In this document: piece by piece, positions 1 through 6,092 of the stretch
Layout of the letters: every line of letters starts with the position of its first letter
How positions within the stretch are numbered: position 1 is the stretch's first letter
From: Terriglobia bacterium
GTDB taxonomy: Bacteria > Acidobacteriota > Terriglobia > UBA7540
NCBI GenBank assembly: GCA_020072905.1
Contig: JAIQGB010000186.1
Span: forward strand, 1 to 8,160
Direction of reading: 5' to 3'
DNA: 8,160 nucleotides
Translations under genes and position numbers: made by a program
The notes under the pieces: model-generated
The model's input: the letters and a program-made list of their open reading frames with translations, nothing else
Databases searched by the model: none
Told to the model about the DNA's origin: nothing

Positions 1-221
1 AGAGGGCCCGATTCGCCGGTTAGGGGGTCGAGGCGGTAGCGGTAAGAGGCCGTGACACTGTAATGCTCGAGCATCCAGCGAGCGCCGCGAATGAAGTAAA
101 CACACTCATCGTTGAAGCAAACGTACTGATAGTCTCCCTGCCAACCGCTTTCCGGCGGAGTTCCCCAGCGCAGCAGCGGCGCGGAGCAATAGGGACAGCG
201 AGGGTTGAGTTCGCGGACCAT
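1..221 (-). CDS. Small zinc-ribbon protein (Ogr/Delta-like), 3' end beyond window
   Basis: The 73 visible codons start at the ATG at 221 and run off base 1 without a stop. The protein has CPYC at residues 9-12 and a second pair at Cys35 and Cys40 (C-x4-C), the pattern of a small zinc ribbon of the Ogr/Delta-like type. It continues with an aromatic, basic segment (RGARWMLEHYSV, then SYRYRLDP). This layout resembles short uncharacterised proteins I recall from sulfate-reducing bacteria; that is from memory. It lies 55 nt downstream of aprA on the same strand, so it may be the last gene of the apr operon, although a hairpin lies between them. There is no strong Shine-Dalgarno; the best is a weak GAGACG just before the ATG. 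The function is unknown; zinc binding is inferred from the four cysteines. A longer open frame starting at 295 in another phase lacks this motif and overlaps the end of aprA, so I do not use it. Confidence 0.72.
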   Translation of the reverse strand, partial: MVRELNPRCPYCSAPLLRWGTPPESGWQGDYQYVCFNDECVYFIRGARWMLEHYSVTASYRYRLDPLTGESGP

Positions 222-238
222 AACGTCTCTGTCTTAGA

Positions 239-268
239 AGAGAGGGCAGGCTCTCGCCTGCCCTCTCT
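239..268 (-). terminator. Perfect 12-bp hairpin after aprA (terminator or processing stem)
   Basis: Bases 239-250 (agagagggcagg) are exactly complementary to 257-268, with a 6-nt loop. On the minus strand the stem begins 7 nt after the aprA stop codon (276-278) and ends 17 nt before the start of the zinc-ribbon gene. No U-tract follows on the minus strand, so it is not a classic intrinsic terminator. It could weaken read-through, or stabilise the 3' end of the aprBA message. The stem is directly visible; its role is inferred. Confidence 0.4.
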
Positions 269-275
269 GGTTTCG

Positions 276-2204
276 TTAACCGCCGAGCAGCTCATGCTCC
301 TTGGCCTGCGGGAAGATGTGGAGAATCGGCCGCTTCACCATCTGCCATTCTTGGGTCGCCGGATCGTACCGGCAGTTGGCGAAAACGTGCCATTTCTCTT
401 CGTCCATCGTCGGCCGGTCAGAGCGGAAGTAGTAGCCCGGCCAACGGGTCTCATCACGGAAGAGCATGGTGCGGACGTGCGCCTCAGCCTGCCACAGCCG
501 GTGCACGTTCTCCCAGCAACGCATCAGTTCGTGCAAGTTGGAAGCCCCCAGATTGAGCGCGTCCTCGCGGAGGAGGCCTAACAGCTCCAGCGCCCTCTTC
601 AATTGCGCCTCGTTGGTAATGAATTGCGAAGTGACGCCGCCCGCGTATTCGTCCATGATCTTCTGCAGACGGAACATGAACATGCGTGGCTTGATGTAGT
701 GAGGGTTGATCTCCGGGTCGGTGCTGGCGTTCTGGTGCTGTTCGTACAGATCCAACGGCTTGAGGATCTCCGCCTTGAGGTTGTCGATCGTTGTCGGGTC
801 CACCTTGGCCAGCGAGTTGTGTTCAAGGATGAACCTGATGGCCGCCTTGGCGGCAATGCGTCCCTCCACGTGTGAACCGGAAGAGAATTTGTGGCTGGAA
901 GCGCCGGAAGCATCGCCCGCGCAGAACAGACCCTGCACTGTCGACATGTTCGCGTAGCCCCAGAAGTACTCCGACCGGGTCTCGTCGGTCTGCAGATCCT
1001 CCTCGCCGCTGACCCACGCTCCCGAGGCCCCCGAATGGGAACCGATGAAGTAGGGTTCGGCGGGCGCGATCTCCGAGCTCTTTTCCTCGGGCTGCACATT
1101 GGTCCCCGCCCAGAGGATCGCCTGGGAGATGGTCATATCGAGGAAGTCCTCCCAAGCTTCCGACTCGAGCTCTTTCATCTTCTTCTTGTGGGCCTTCGGG
1201 TCGTCCCGGTACTGGTTGGCGATTTTCTGAATCGCCTCTTCCGTCCGCATGGAGATGGGCCCCTTCCCGTCCATCACGTCGAGCATGCCGAGGTAGTTGC
1301 GAAGATTGGCGGGAATCGGCTTGACGCGGCCGTAAGGGACCCACTTCTCCAGCTCGGGTTTGCGCTCGACCATATAATCGCCACCCAGGGCGTTCGTGGC
1401 GCGTGATTTGAACAGCAGGAACCAGGCGCCCACCGGTCCGTAGGCGTCCTTGAACCGCACCGGAATAAAGCGGACTTCCTGGCAGGTCATTTCGGCGCCG
1501 GCTTTGAGCGTGAAGTAGGCAGAGGAGCCGGCGTTCCAGGGCGGATACCAAGCGCGCCCCATGCCCTCGCCGGTGCTGCGTGGCTTGAAGACGTGCACGG
1601 CGCCACCCATGGTCACCAAGGTGGCCTTGGCTTTGAACACATAGAATTTGTTTTCACGGACGGAGAACCCCACCGCCCCCGCGCAACGGTCGCCTTCCAT
1701 CAGCGGGCCGACAATGAAGATGCGTTCGAAAATCTCGCCCACGCCGTTCGCGAGCAGGGCGTTTTTGGCCGCTTCGGCAACAACCACCTTGTAGGATTCG
1801 CCGTTGATCATCAGTTGCCAGCGGCCCTCGTGGACGTAATTGCCTTTCTCGTCTTTCCAGATCGGCAGGCCCCACTTCTCGAACAGGTGGACGGTGGAGT
1901 CGACGTGCCGGGCGACGTTGGCCACCAGGTCTTCCCGAGTCACCCCCATGAGGTCATTCCGGACATAATCCACGTAGTCTTTAACGCTGTTGGCGCCGTC
2001 TTTCAGGCCTACGTAGAGATTGATGGCGGACAAGCCCATGGCTACGGCTCCGGAACGATCTACGGCGGCTTTGTCCACCAACGTTACCTTCAAGCCGTGT
2101 TGCTTGGCCCAGTGGGCCGCTTCCACCGCCGCCCCGCAGGCAGCCATGCCGCCTCCGAGGATCAACAGATCGGTCTCCACCACTACGTTTTCGAAATTAG
2201 GCAT
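276..2204 (-). CDS. aprA: Adenylylsulfate (APS) reductase alpha subunit
   Basis: This 642-residue flavoprotein is the catalytic subunit of cytoplasmic dissimilatory APS reductase, which interconverts APS and sulfite plus AMP. An N-terminal dinucleotide-binding glycine motif (LILGGGMAACGAA, residues 14-26) starts an FAD fold of the fumarate-reductase/succinate-dehydrogenase flavoprotein superfamily. Residues matching known active-site positions of the Archaeoglobus enzyme are present: Asn62 in LSAIN, Arg250 and Leu263 within VRFKDAYGPVGAWFL, and His390 in GSHSG. A second FAD segment (GLFCAGDASGASSHKF) follows. Length is normal for the family and the frame is intact. I chose the ATG at 2204 because GAGGG lies 5 nt upstream; an in-frame GTG at 2216 would add four residues but has no suitable ribosome site. 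The start is 13 nt after the aprB stop, so the subunits are co-translated. Electrons should come from a quinone-interacting complex such as Qmo, not seen here. The identity is very secure; the direction of the pathway is not. Confidence 0.97.
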   Translation of the reverse strand: MPNFENVVVETDLLILGGGMAACGAAVEAAHWAKQHGLKVTLVDKAAVDRSGAVAMGLSAINLYVGLKDGANSVKDYVDYVRNDLMGVTREDLVANVARHVDSTVHLFEKWGLPIWKDEKGNYVHEGRWQLMINGESYKVVVAEAAKNALLANGVGEIFERIFIVGPLMEGDRCAGAVGFSVRENKFYVFKAKATLVTMGGAVHVFKPRSTGEGMGRAWYPPWNAGSSAYFTLKAGAEMTCQEVRFIPVRFKDAYGPVGAWFLLFKSRATNALGGDYMVERKPELEKWVPYGRVKPIPANLRNYLGMLDVMDGKGPISMRTEEAIQKIANQYRDDPKAHKKKMKELESEAWEDFLDMTISQAILWAGTNVQPEEKSSEIAPAEPYFIGSHSGASGAWVSGEEDLQTDETRSEYFWGYANMSTVQGLFCAGDASGASSHKFSSGSHVEGRIAAKAAIRFILEHNSLAKVDPTTIDNLKAEILKPLDLYEQHQNASTDPEINPHYIKPRMFMFRLQKIMDEYAGGVTSQFITNEAQLKRALELLGLLREDALNLGASNLHELMRCWENVHRLWQAEAHVRTMLFRDETRWPGYYFRSDRPTMDEEKWHVFANCRYDPATQEWQMVKRPILHIFPQAKEHELLGG

Positions 2205-2217
2205 ATGAACCCTCACC

Positions 2218-2658
2218 TCAGCGTTTTAGGCTAAAGACTGCTGGCAACCCCAGCGAGGCCGGTTCGGTGGCGAGTTCGCAACTGGCCAACTCGCCCCCGT
2301 TCGGGTAACCTCCATCCGGAACGGCCCCGCCTTCCGGCGTCGAGCGGATGGGAAATTTGAAGCGCTTGATCGTCCCATTGCGAAACTTCACGGTCCACAT
2401 GATGGAGTCAGTCGAGCGGAGGGGCGTGACCGAGGCGCCCATGGGGACGAAATCGGCGTATCCGCGAACCTCGATCGCTTGGGTAGGACAGATCTTGACG
2501 CAGTTGTAGCATTCCCAGCACATCGAGGCGTCACGGTTGTAAGCCTTCATCTTTTCCTTGTCCAAGACCATCAAGTCGTTCGGGCAAATGTATTGACAGG
2601 CGGTCTTGTCCAGTGCCTTGCACCCGTCACACTTCTCAGGGTTTACGTAACTCGGCAT
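2218..2658 (-). CDS. aprB: Adenylylsulfate (APS) reductase beta subunit, two [4Fe-4S]
   Basis: This 146-residue ferredoxin-like subunit passes electrons to the FAD of AprA. The first cysteine set is Cys10, 13, 21 and 25 (ending in CP) and the second is Cys47, 50, 53 and 57 (CWECYNCVKICP), enough for two [4Fe-4S] clusters. Trp48 matches the Trp known to bridge the cluster and FAD in the Archaeoglobus enzyme. The middle part (RGYADFVPMG, then SDSIMWTVKFRNG) is typical, and the C-terminal tail after residue 105 is the extension that wraps around AprA in known structures. The seven-residue gap between Cys13 and Cys21 is the sulfate-reducer-type arrangement; purple sulfur oxidisers have a shorter loop. 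The ATG at 2658 is fixed by AGGAGG 4 nt upstream, which overlaps the stop codon of the preceding regulator gene. The frame is complete. Confidence 0.97.
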   Translation of the reverse strand: MPSYVNPEKCDGCKALDKTACQYICPNDLMVLDKEKMKAYNRDASMCWECYNCVKICPTQAIEVRGYADFVPMGASVTPLRSTDSIMWTVKFRNGTIKRFKFPIRSTPEGGAVPDGGYPNGGELASCELATEPASLGLPAVFSLKR

Positions 2659-2670
2659 CGGACCTCCTCA
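2659..2670 (-). promoter_or_regulatory. aprB ribosome binding site overlapping the regulator stop codon
   Basis: On the minus strand the bases read TGAGGAGGTCCG directly before the aprB ATG. The first three are the stop codon of the MarR-type gene, and AGGAGG (2663-2668) is a near-consensus Shine-Dalgarno with 4-nt spacing. Regulator and aprB must therefore share a transcript, and ribosomes ending the first gene sit on the initiation site of the second, which favours translational coupling. Confidence 0.85.
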
Positions 2671-3270
2671 ATCGCTTGCAGGTATCTGAGAATTTGCAGA
2701 AGACGCAATCCCCCGCTTCTCGTTCCAGCGGGTTTGGTAGTAGCAACTACAATCGCAAAGTCCCTGGAACCGACAGCTTTCCCTGTAATACGTTTCACAC
2801 TGCAGGCAAGGCTCACGAAAGTTCTTACTATGTCTGGCGATGGCCGCCGAGAGACGATCCAGCGTTTCTGCGGTGCGGTGGATTTCCTCCTCCGGATACT
2901 CACCCAAAATCTTGGCCGTCCAGCGGTCCCGGGCTAGTTCATAGTCGTGCATGAGTTGCCGTCCCGCCTCGGTAAGGAACAGCTTCCGAGTGCGCCGGTT
3001 GCCCGCGATTTCAACGCGCTCGATGAGCTGTCGACGCACCAATTGCTCGACAATCTTGCTCGCCCCTGCCTTGCTGATCCGCAGGAAAACCCCCGCATCG
3101 CCAACGGTGGGCGCCTCGGTGTGCGCAACAAGGAAGAGCAGCTTGAGCTGAGCGAAGCTGACCTTTTTGCCGGCCCTTTCGTTCAACAGCTCCTCCTCCA
3201 CGATATCGCGGACGGACCGGGCGAAAACTCGGGCACTAGCGAGAAAATCTTTGATGAGTTCGACGGTCAT
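2668..3270 (-). CDS. MarR-family regulator with six-cysteine C-terminal tail, first gene of apr operon
   Basis: This 200-residue protein has the MarR winged-helix layout: a helical N-terminus (1-33), a winged-helix domain around 38-100 whose recognition helix carries RISKAGASKIVEQLVRRQ, a basic wing (AGNRRTRKLFLTEAG, 89-103), and C-terminal dimerisation helices to about 150. After the normal end of a MarR fold comes a tail with Cys155, 158, 166, 172, 174 and 176 (CxxC-x7-C-x5-CxCxC), followed by a polar end. Such clustering suggests binding of an Fe-S cluster or zinc, or thiol-based sensing; this is inference. The gene heads the operon with aprB and aprA, so it likely controls them and itself in response to a redox, sulfur or metal signal. 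The ATG at 3270 fits the family's usual N-terminus but lacks a clear Shine-Dalgarno. An upstream ATG at 3357 gives a 229-residue form whose extra residues look non-conserved, so the start is uncertain. Confidence 0.88.
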   Translation of the reverse strand: MTVELIKDFLASARVFARSVRDIVEEELLNERAGKKVSFAQLKLLFLVAHTEAPTVGDAGVFLRISKAGASKIVEQLVRRQLIERVEIAGNRRTRKLFLTEAGRQLMHDYELARDRWTAKILGEYPEEEIHRTAETLDRLSAAIARHSKNFREPCLQCETYYRESCRFQGLCDCSCYYQTRWNEKRGIASSANSQIPASD

Positions 3271-3386
3271 AATGACGCAGTTTTCGGCCTTTACCTTCTT
3301 TCTTCCCCCGACGCCAATGCCGTTACGGAGGCTGGCGACAGGGGAAGCCGTTGCCATACTAACCGTTTGCGGCCAGCGCGCCTGTC

Positions 3387-3415
3387 GTTAGGAGCACGAA
3401 AGCATCCAGAGTCAA
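3387..3415 (-). promoter_or_regulatory. Candidate sigma-70-like promoter for the marR-aprBA operon
   Basis: On the minus strand TTGACT (3410-3415) is a good -35 match. A 17-nt gap leads to CCTAAC (3387-3392), a poor -10 with only the central TAA matching. It lies about 120 nt upstream of the chosen regulator start and 30 nt upstream of the alternative one. Weak -10 elements are common at activated promoters, but this may be chance. Confidence 0.28.
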
Positions 3416-3425
3416 CTGTTTCGTG
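3395..3425. promoter_or_regulatory. Inverted repeat CACGAAA-N17-TTTCGTG, possible operator
   Basis: Bases 3395-3401 (cacgaaa) and 3419-3425 (tttcgtg) form a perfect 7-bp inverted repeat with a 17-bp gap, so half-site centres are 24 bp apart. The arms flank the candidate -35 hexamer of the apr operon. A direct repeat overlaps it: ACTGTTTCG at 3415-3423 and ACTGTTCG at 3431-3438. MarR proteins bind inverted repeats near their own promoters, usually with a shorter gap. The repeat is visible; the operator role is inferred. Confidence 0.3.
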
Positions 3426-3936
3426 AGGATACTGTTCGCTCGGAAAACTATGTCTCCTGTCTGTTGCAGATCTGTTCAATCTTCCAATGTGGAGTCTACA
3501 ATTTGTCCCTTTATGGCTGATTTCAGGAGGTCATTCTTGCACGATGAGTAGCCGCACACGCCGCGCCTGCGAGGAATCCCGCAAGGCGCCCCGCGCCAAA
3601 CTTTAGTCCATGGGGCAGTTCCCCCCCCAGAGCGCAATGGAAGCGGTCAGGATGTCGTGGCCGATCATGACCGTCCGCGGCGCGAGCCCTCGACGGGCCG
3701 CAGAAGTTGCTGCCGCGCAGAGAGCAGAATTGAGCTCCCATCACTCGTTGCGGCTCACTGCAAACTGCAGTAGCAGCTTCCGGCTCTCGGGGGAAGGAGC
3801 CGTCAAGCACGGGGAAGACAGCTCCAGGTCGCGATCCCCGTCAGAACAGAGCGAATGACTACAAGGAAGGGCTCGTGATCCTAGAATCTCCCCATCCCGT
3901 CCACGCCTGAGCTAGAGTTTAAGAGGGATAGCCGCC

Positions 3937-4959
3937 TTGGGCGAAATCAAGAACCGACTAGGGCTGCCGGTTCCCGACGGATACGTCCTGACCACGGAAG
4001 CGTATCGTCAGTTCTGTGGCATCCCACTCTGGCAGCAGATCCGCGGGGCGCTGCGTCGCGCAGACCTGTCCGACCTGGACAGCTTGCAGGGCATTTCCCT
4101 CCAACTGATGGAGATGGTCATGGAGTCCCCCCTCCCGCGAGCCGTGGAGGTCGCGGTCAGCGAACGCGCTCGGATGCTGGCCGGGGCCCGAGGAGCGCTC
4201 GCCGTCCGGTCCAGCGCCGTCGGCGAGGGTGGCGCTCGGACTTTCGCCGGTCAGTTCCTCAGCTTGATCAATGTACTCCCGGGCAGAGCCGTGTCAGCCT
4301 ACAAGCAGGTTGTGGCGGGTCGGTTTGGTGAGAGAGCCCTGTCCTACCGGCTGTCCACGGGGCTGCCGGAAGTCGACAGCCCGATGGCGGTGCCATTCCT
4401 CCCCGTTATCGACGCCCGAGCATCCGACATCCTGTACGCACGGGACCCCAAGGAGCCCAAAGGCGACAGGCTGTGGCTGACTTCCACGCGTGGACTCGGT
4501 CTGGATGTCGCCAGCGGCCGGGTCCCCGCTGACTGGTTCGTGATGACCCACAAGCGCCCCCACCACCTCTTGGAGAAACGCATCGTGTGCAAGGAAGAGG
4601 AAGTCTTGCTCAATGCAGGGGGCGGGGTGAGGCGGCGGCGGCTGGAGGCTCGAGAACCGGAAGAGCCGAGCCTTGAACCCGAGCAGCTGGGAACAGTTGC
4701 CGATTGGGGCACCCGAATCGAAGAACATTTCGGCGCCCCGCAGGACATCGAATGGGCCCTCGACGCGTCAGGAAAGATCTGGATCTTGCAGGCCCGGCCA
4801 CTGGCTTTAGCCGAAGGGTTGCGCTCGCGAGTTCGGCCGCGTGGACACCCCCGGTGGCCGGAGGGATCACGGTTTACCCCGGGCGCGCGTCGGGCCCGGC
4901 CTCCTTGGTCGAAGACCGCAGGTCTCTGCGCAAGACACCTGAGGGGGCAATCGTGCTGA
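3937..4959 (+). CDS. PEP-synthase-like protein, N-terminal ATP-binding half (5'-truncated, frameshifted)
   Basis: The frame encodes most of a pyruvate phosphate dikinase / PEP synthase ATP-binding domain (PPDK_N, ATP-grasp-like). It opens inside the conserved N-terminal motif: GEIKNRLGLPVPDGYVLTTE at residues 2-21 normally follows a Gly-Gly-Lys segment and roughly a hundred further residues. Later family marks are AVRSSAVGEGG (89-99), TFAGQF (102-107), ILYARDP (165-171), DIEWALD (270-276) and ILQARPL (283-289). After residue 289 the homology leaves this frame and resumes one base back in the frame ending at 6092, so about 50 residues at the end are out-of-frame translation. The start is a TTG at 3937 with an in-frame stop at 3913 and no good ribosome site. 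Active enzymes phosphorylate pyruvate with ATP; whether this protein is made is doubtful. It belongs to a poorly characterised group with PEP/pyruvate-binding domains that I recall from Desulfo-type bacteria. Confidence 0.7.
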   Translation: MGEIKNRLGLPVPDGYVLTTEAYRQFCGIPLWQQIRGALRRADLSDLDSLQGISLQLMEMVMESPLPRAVEVAVSERARMLAGARGALAVRSSAVGEGGARTFAGQFLSLINVLPGRAVSAYKQVVAGRFGERALSYRLSTGLPEVDSPMAVPFLPVIDARASDILYARDPKEPKGDRLWLTSTRGLGLDVASGRVPADWFVMTHKRPHHLLEKRIVCKEEEVLLNAGGGVRRRRLEAREPEEPSLEPEQLGTVADWGTRIEEHFGAPQDIEWALDASGKIWILQARPLALAEGLRSRVRPRGHPRWPEGSRFTPGARRARPPWSKTAGLCARHLRGQSC

Positions 4960-6092
4960 CCCACAGAGCCTCCCCAGAAATTGTCGGAGTCCTTCCCCGC
5001 ATCGCGGGGCTGGTGGCCGAGCGCGGCAATATTGCCGGGTATGCCGCCACCTTGCTGAGAGAGTTCAAGGTGCCTTCGGTGCTGGAGATGCCGGGCGTCT
5101 TCGAGCACATCCGAGATGGAGAGGCTGTCAGCCTGGACGCGGTCCAGCCTGGCCTCCACCGGGGAACTCTGTGGCCGCCGGTACCGGCTCAGGTCAGCCT
5201 TACGGAGCGCCAGCGAGAGAAGGTTGGCGATATCCTCAGCCGAAGATTGCTCACCTTGCACCTGCTTGACGCCGGCGCCTTCAGGTTTCGGCCCAGCGGC
5301 TGCCGGTCCGCCCATGACGTGATCCGTTACTCCCATGAAAAGGCGGTGGAGGGAATGTTCGCCGTTCAGGCCCGGGAACTGGAGCATGGTCCCCATCGCT
5401 CCAAGAAGTTGCTCGCCTCGGTTCCGGTCAATCTCTTCGCCCTCGACTTGGGAGGCGGGCTGGTGTTGGACGATGCTGAGGCTGACGGGGTCACGCCTTC
5501 CCAAATCGTCTCCAGGCCGTTCCAGGGCCTTTGGAGAGGAATCACTCATCCGGCCGTGAGTTGGACCCGGCAAATGCCCGCGAGCATCGGAGACCTTGCC
5601 TCAGTCATGGCAGGATCGTTTGCCTCACAAGACAGCGTCATCCGAGCTCTCGGCGAGCGAAGCTACTTGCTGGTGGCCGATGAGTACATGAACCTGAATT
5701 CGCGACTGGCCTATCACTTCTCACTCGTGGATGCTTGCCTCTCCGACAACCCTTCCAACAACTATATCTCCTTCCGTTTTGCGGGCGGCGGAGCGACGTG
5801 GCAACGGCGGAACCTCCGGGCATGCTTCCTCGAAGCCTGCCTGGAGCATTACGGCTTCGTGGTTGACCGTCGGGGAGACCTCGTCAACGCCTGGTTCAAG
5901 AGGGCGCGGGCCCAGGACACCGAAAGCAATCTCGATATCGTCGGTCGCCTCATGGCTTGTAGCTGCCAGCTGGACATGTACATGAACAGCCAAGATGCCA
6001 TGAGATGGTACGTCGAGCAATTCTTGGCTGGTAATTACTCTTTCCGTGCGCCCCAGGAAGAGAGTACAGCCGATCGGGCGGCCTCTTCCTGA
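4704..6092 (+). CDS. PEP-synthase-like protein, C-terminal half (mobile domain plus family-specific C-terminus)
   Basis: This is the second half of the frameshifted gene. The first in-frame ATG is at 4704, but family-like sequence begins only near 4820-4857, so 4704 is not a credible natural start. The mobile PEP-utilising domain begins with GGITVYPGRASGPA and continues through SPEIVGVLPRIAGLVAE to GNIAGYAATLLREFKVPSVL. Functional relatives have a phosphocarrier His between Gly and the small residues of that motif; here the codon at 5040-5042 is TAT (Tyr), one base from CAT. The barrel-like PEP/pyruvate domain of true PEP synthase is not evident. Instead there is a C-terminus seen in uncharacterised proteins of delta-type bacteria: YSHEKAVEGMF, DLGGGL, ADEYMNLNSRLAYHF and NYISFRFAGGGA, ending in an alpha-helical region to residue 462. 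Coding quality stays good right to the stop. The product could be a pseudoenzyme or a recent pseudogene. Confidence 0.7.
   Translation: MGHPNRRTFRRPAGHRMGPRRVRKDLDLAGPATGFSRRVALASSAAWTPPVAGGITVYPGRASGPASLVEDRRSLRKTPEGAIVLTHRASPEIVGVLPRIAGLVAERGNIAGYAATLLREFKVPSVLEMPGVFEHIRDGEAVSLDAVQPGLHRGTLWPPVPAQVSLTERQREKVGDILSRRLLTLHLLDAGAFRFRPSGCRSAHDVIRYSHEKAVEGMFAVQARELEHGPHRSKKLLASVPVNLFALDLGGGLVLDDAEADGVTPSQIVSRPFQGLWRGITHPAVSWTRQMPASIGDLASVMAGSFASQDSVIRALGERSYLLVADEYMNLNSRLAYHFSLVDACLSDNPSNNYISFRFAGGGATWQRRNLRACFLEACLEHYGFVVDRRGDLVNAWFKRARAQDTESNLDIVGRLMACSCQLDMYMNSQDAMRWYVEQFLAGNYSFRAPQEESTADRAASS
4804..4860 (+). other. -1 frameshift zone joining the two halves of the PEP-synthase-like gene
   Basis: Upstream of about 4803 the conserved ATP-binding domain reads in the frame of base 3937. 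Downstream of about 4857 the conserved mobile PEP domain (GGITVYPG) reads in the frame one base earlier. The switch equals loss of one base in the linker. A run of five cytosines at 4848-4852 is the most likely indel site, joining the end of one frame directly to PVAGGITVYPG. I see no canonical X-XXY-YYZ slippery heptamer, so a mutation or a sequencing error is likelier than programmed frameshifting. Confidence 0.7.

Larger units (their letters stand above)
3271..3936. other. Divergent intergenic region, no convincing gene
   Basis: This 666-base stretch separates the leftward apr operon from the rightward PEP-synthase-like gene. Its first 150 bases hold the candidate apr promoter and inverted repeat described separately. 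On the plus strand a TACAAT box (3497-3502) has a weak TTCAAT 16 nt upstream, and a strong AGGAGG lies at 3525-3530, but it is followed only by tiny frames (TTG at 3537 and ATG at 3544, both soon stopped). An imperfect 9-bp hairpin spans 3563-3589 with a one-base bulge and no T-tract. An eight-cytosine run occupies 3621-3628. Open frames of 82 codons (plus, 3610-3858) and 95 codons (minus, 3523-3810) show low-complexity Ser/Arg/Ala composition and no recognisable motif, so I do not call them genes. Part of this region may be the decayed 5' end of the PEP-synthase-like gene. Confidence 0.6.

Noticed and set aside
20..295. 91-codon minus-strand frame overlapping the aprA end
   Set aside because: A different frame starting at 221 carries the zinc-ribbon motif and begins after the hairpin; the longer frame overlaps aprA and shows no motif.
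1593..2234. 213-codon open frame on the plus strand
   Set aside because: It is the antisense shadow of the first third of aprA, which is certain.
3523..3858. Open frames of 95 codons (minus) and 82 codons (plus) in the divergent intergenic region
   Set aside because: Composition is biased and motif-free, neither has a convincing start site, and they overlap each other.
4804..4860. Programmed -1 ribosomal frameshift
   Set aside because: No X-XXY-YYZ heptamer ends on a codon boundary in this zone, and programmed shifting is not known to me in this family; missing 5' sequence and the His-to-Tyr change fit decay better.
4344..5573. 409-codon open frame on the minus strand
   Set aside because: It is antisense to both halves of the PEP-synthase-like gene across the frameshift, and its product is rich in Arg, Ser and Pro without a domain.
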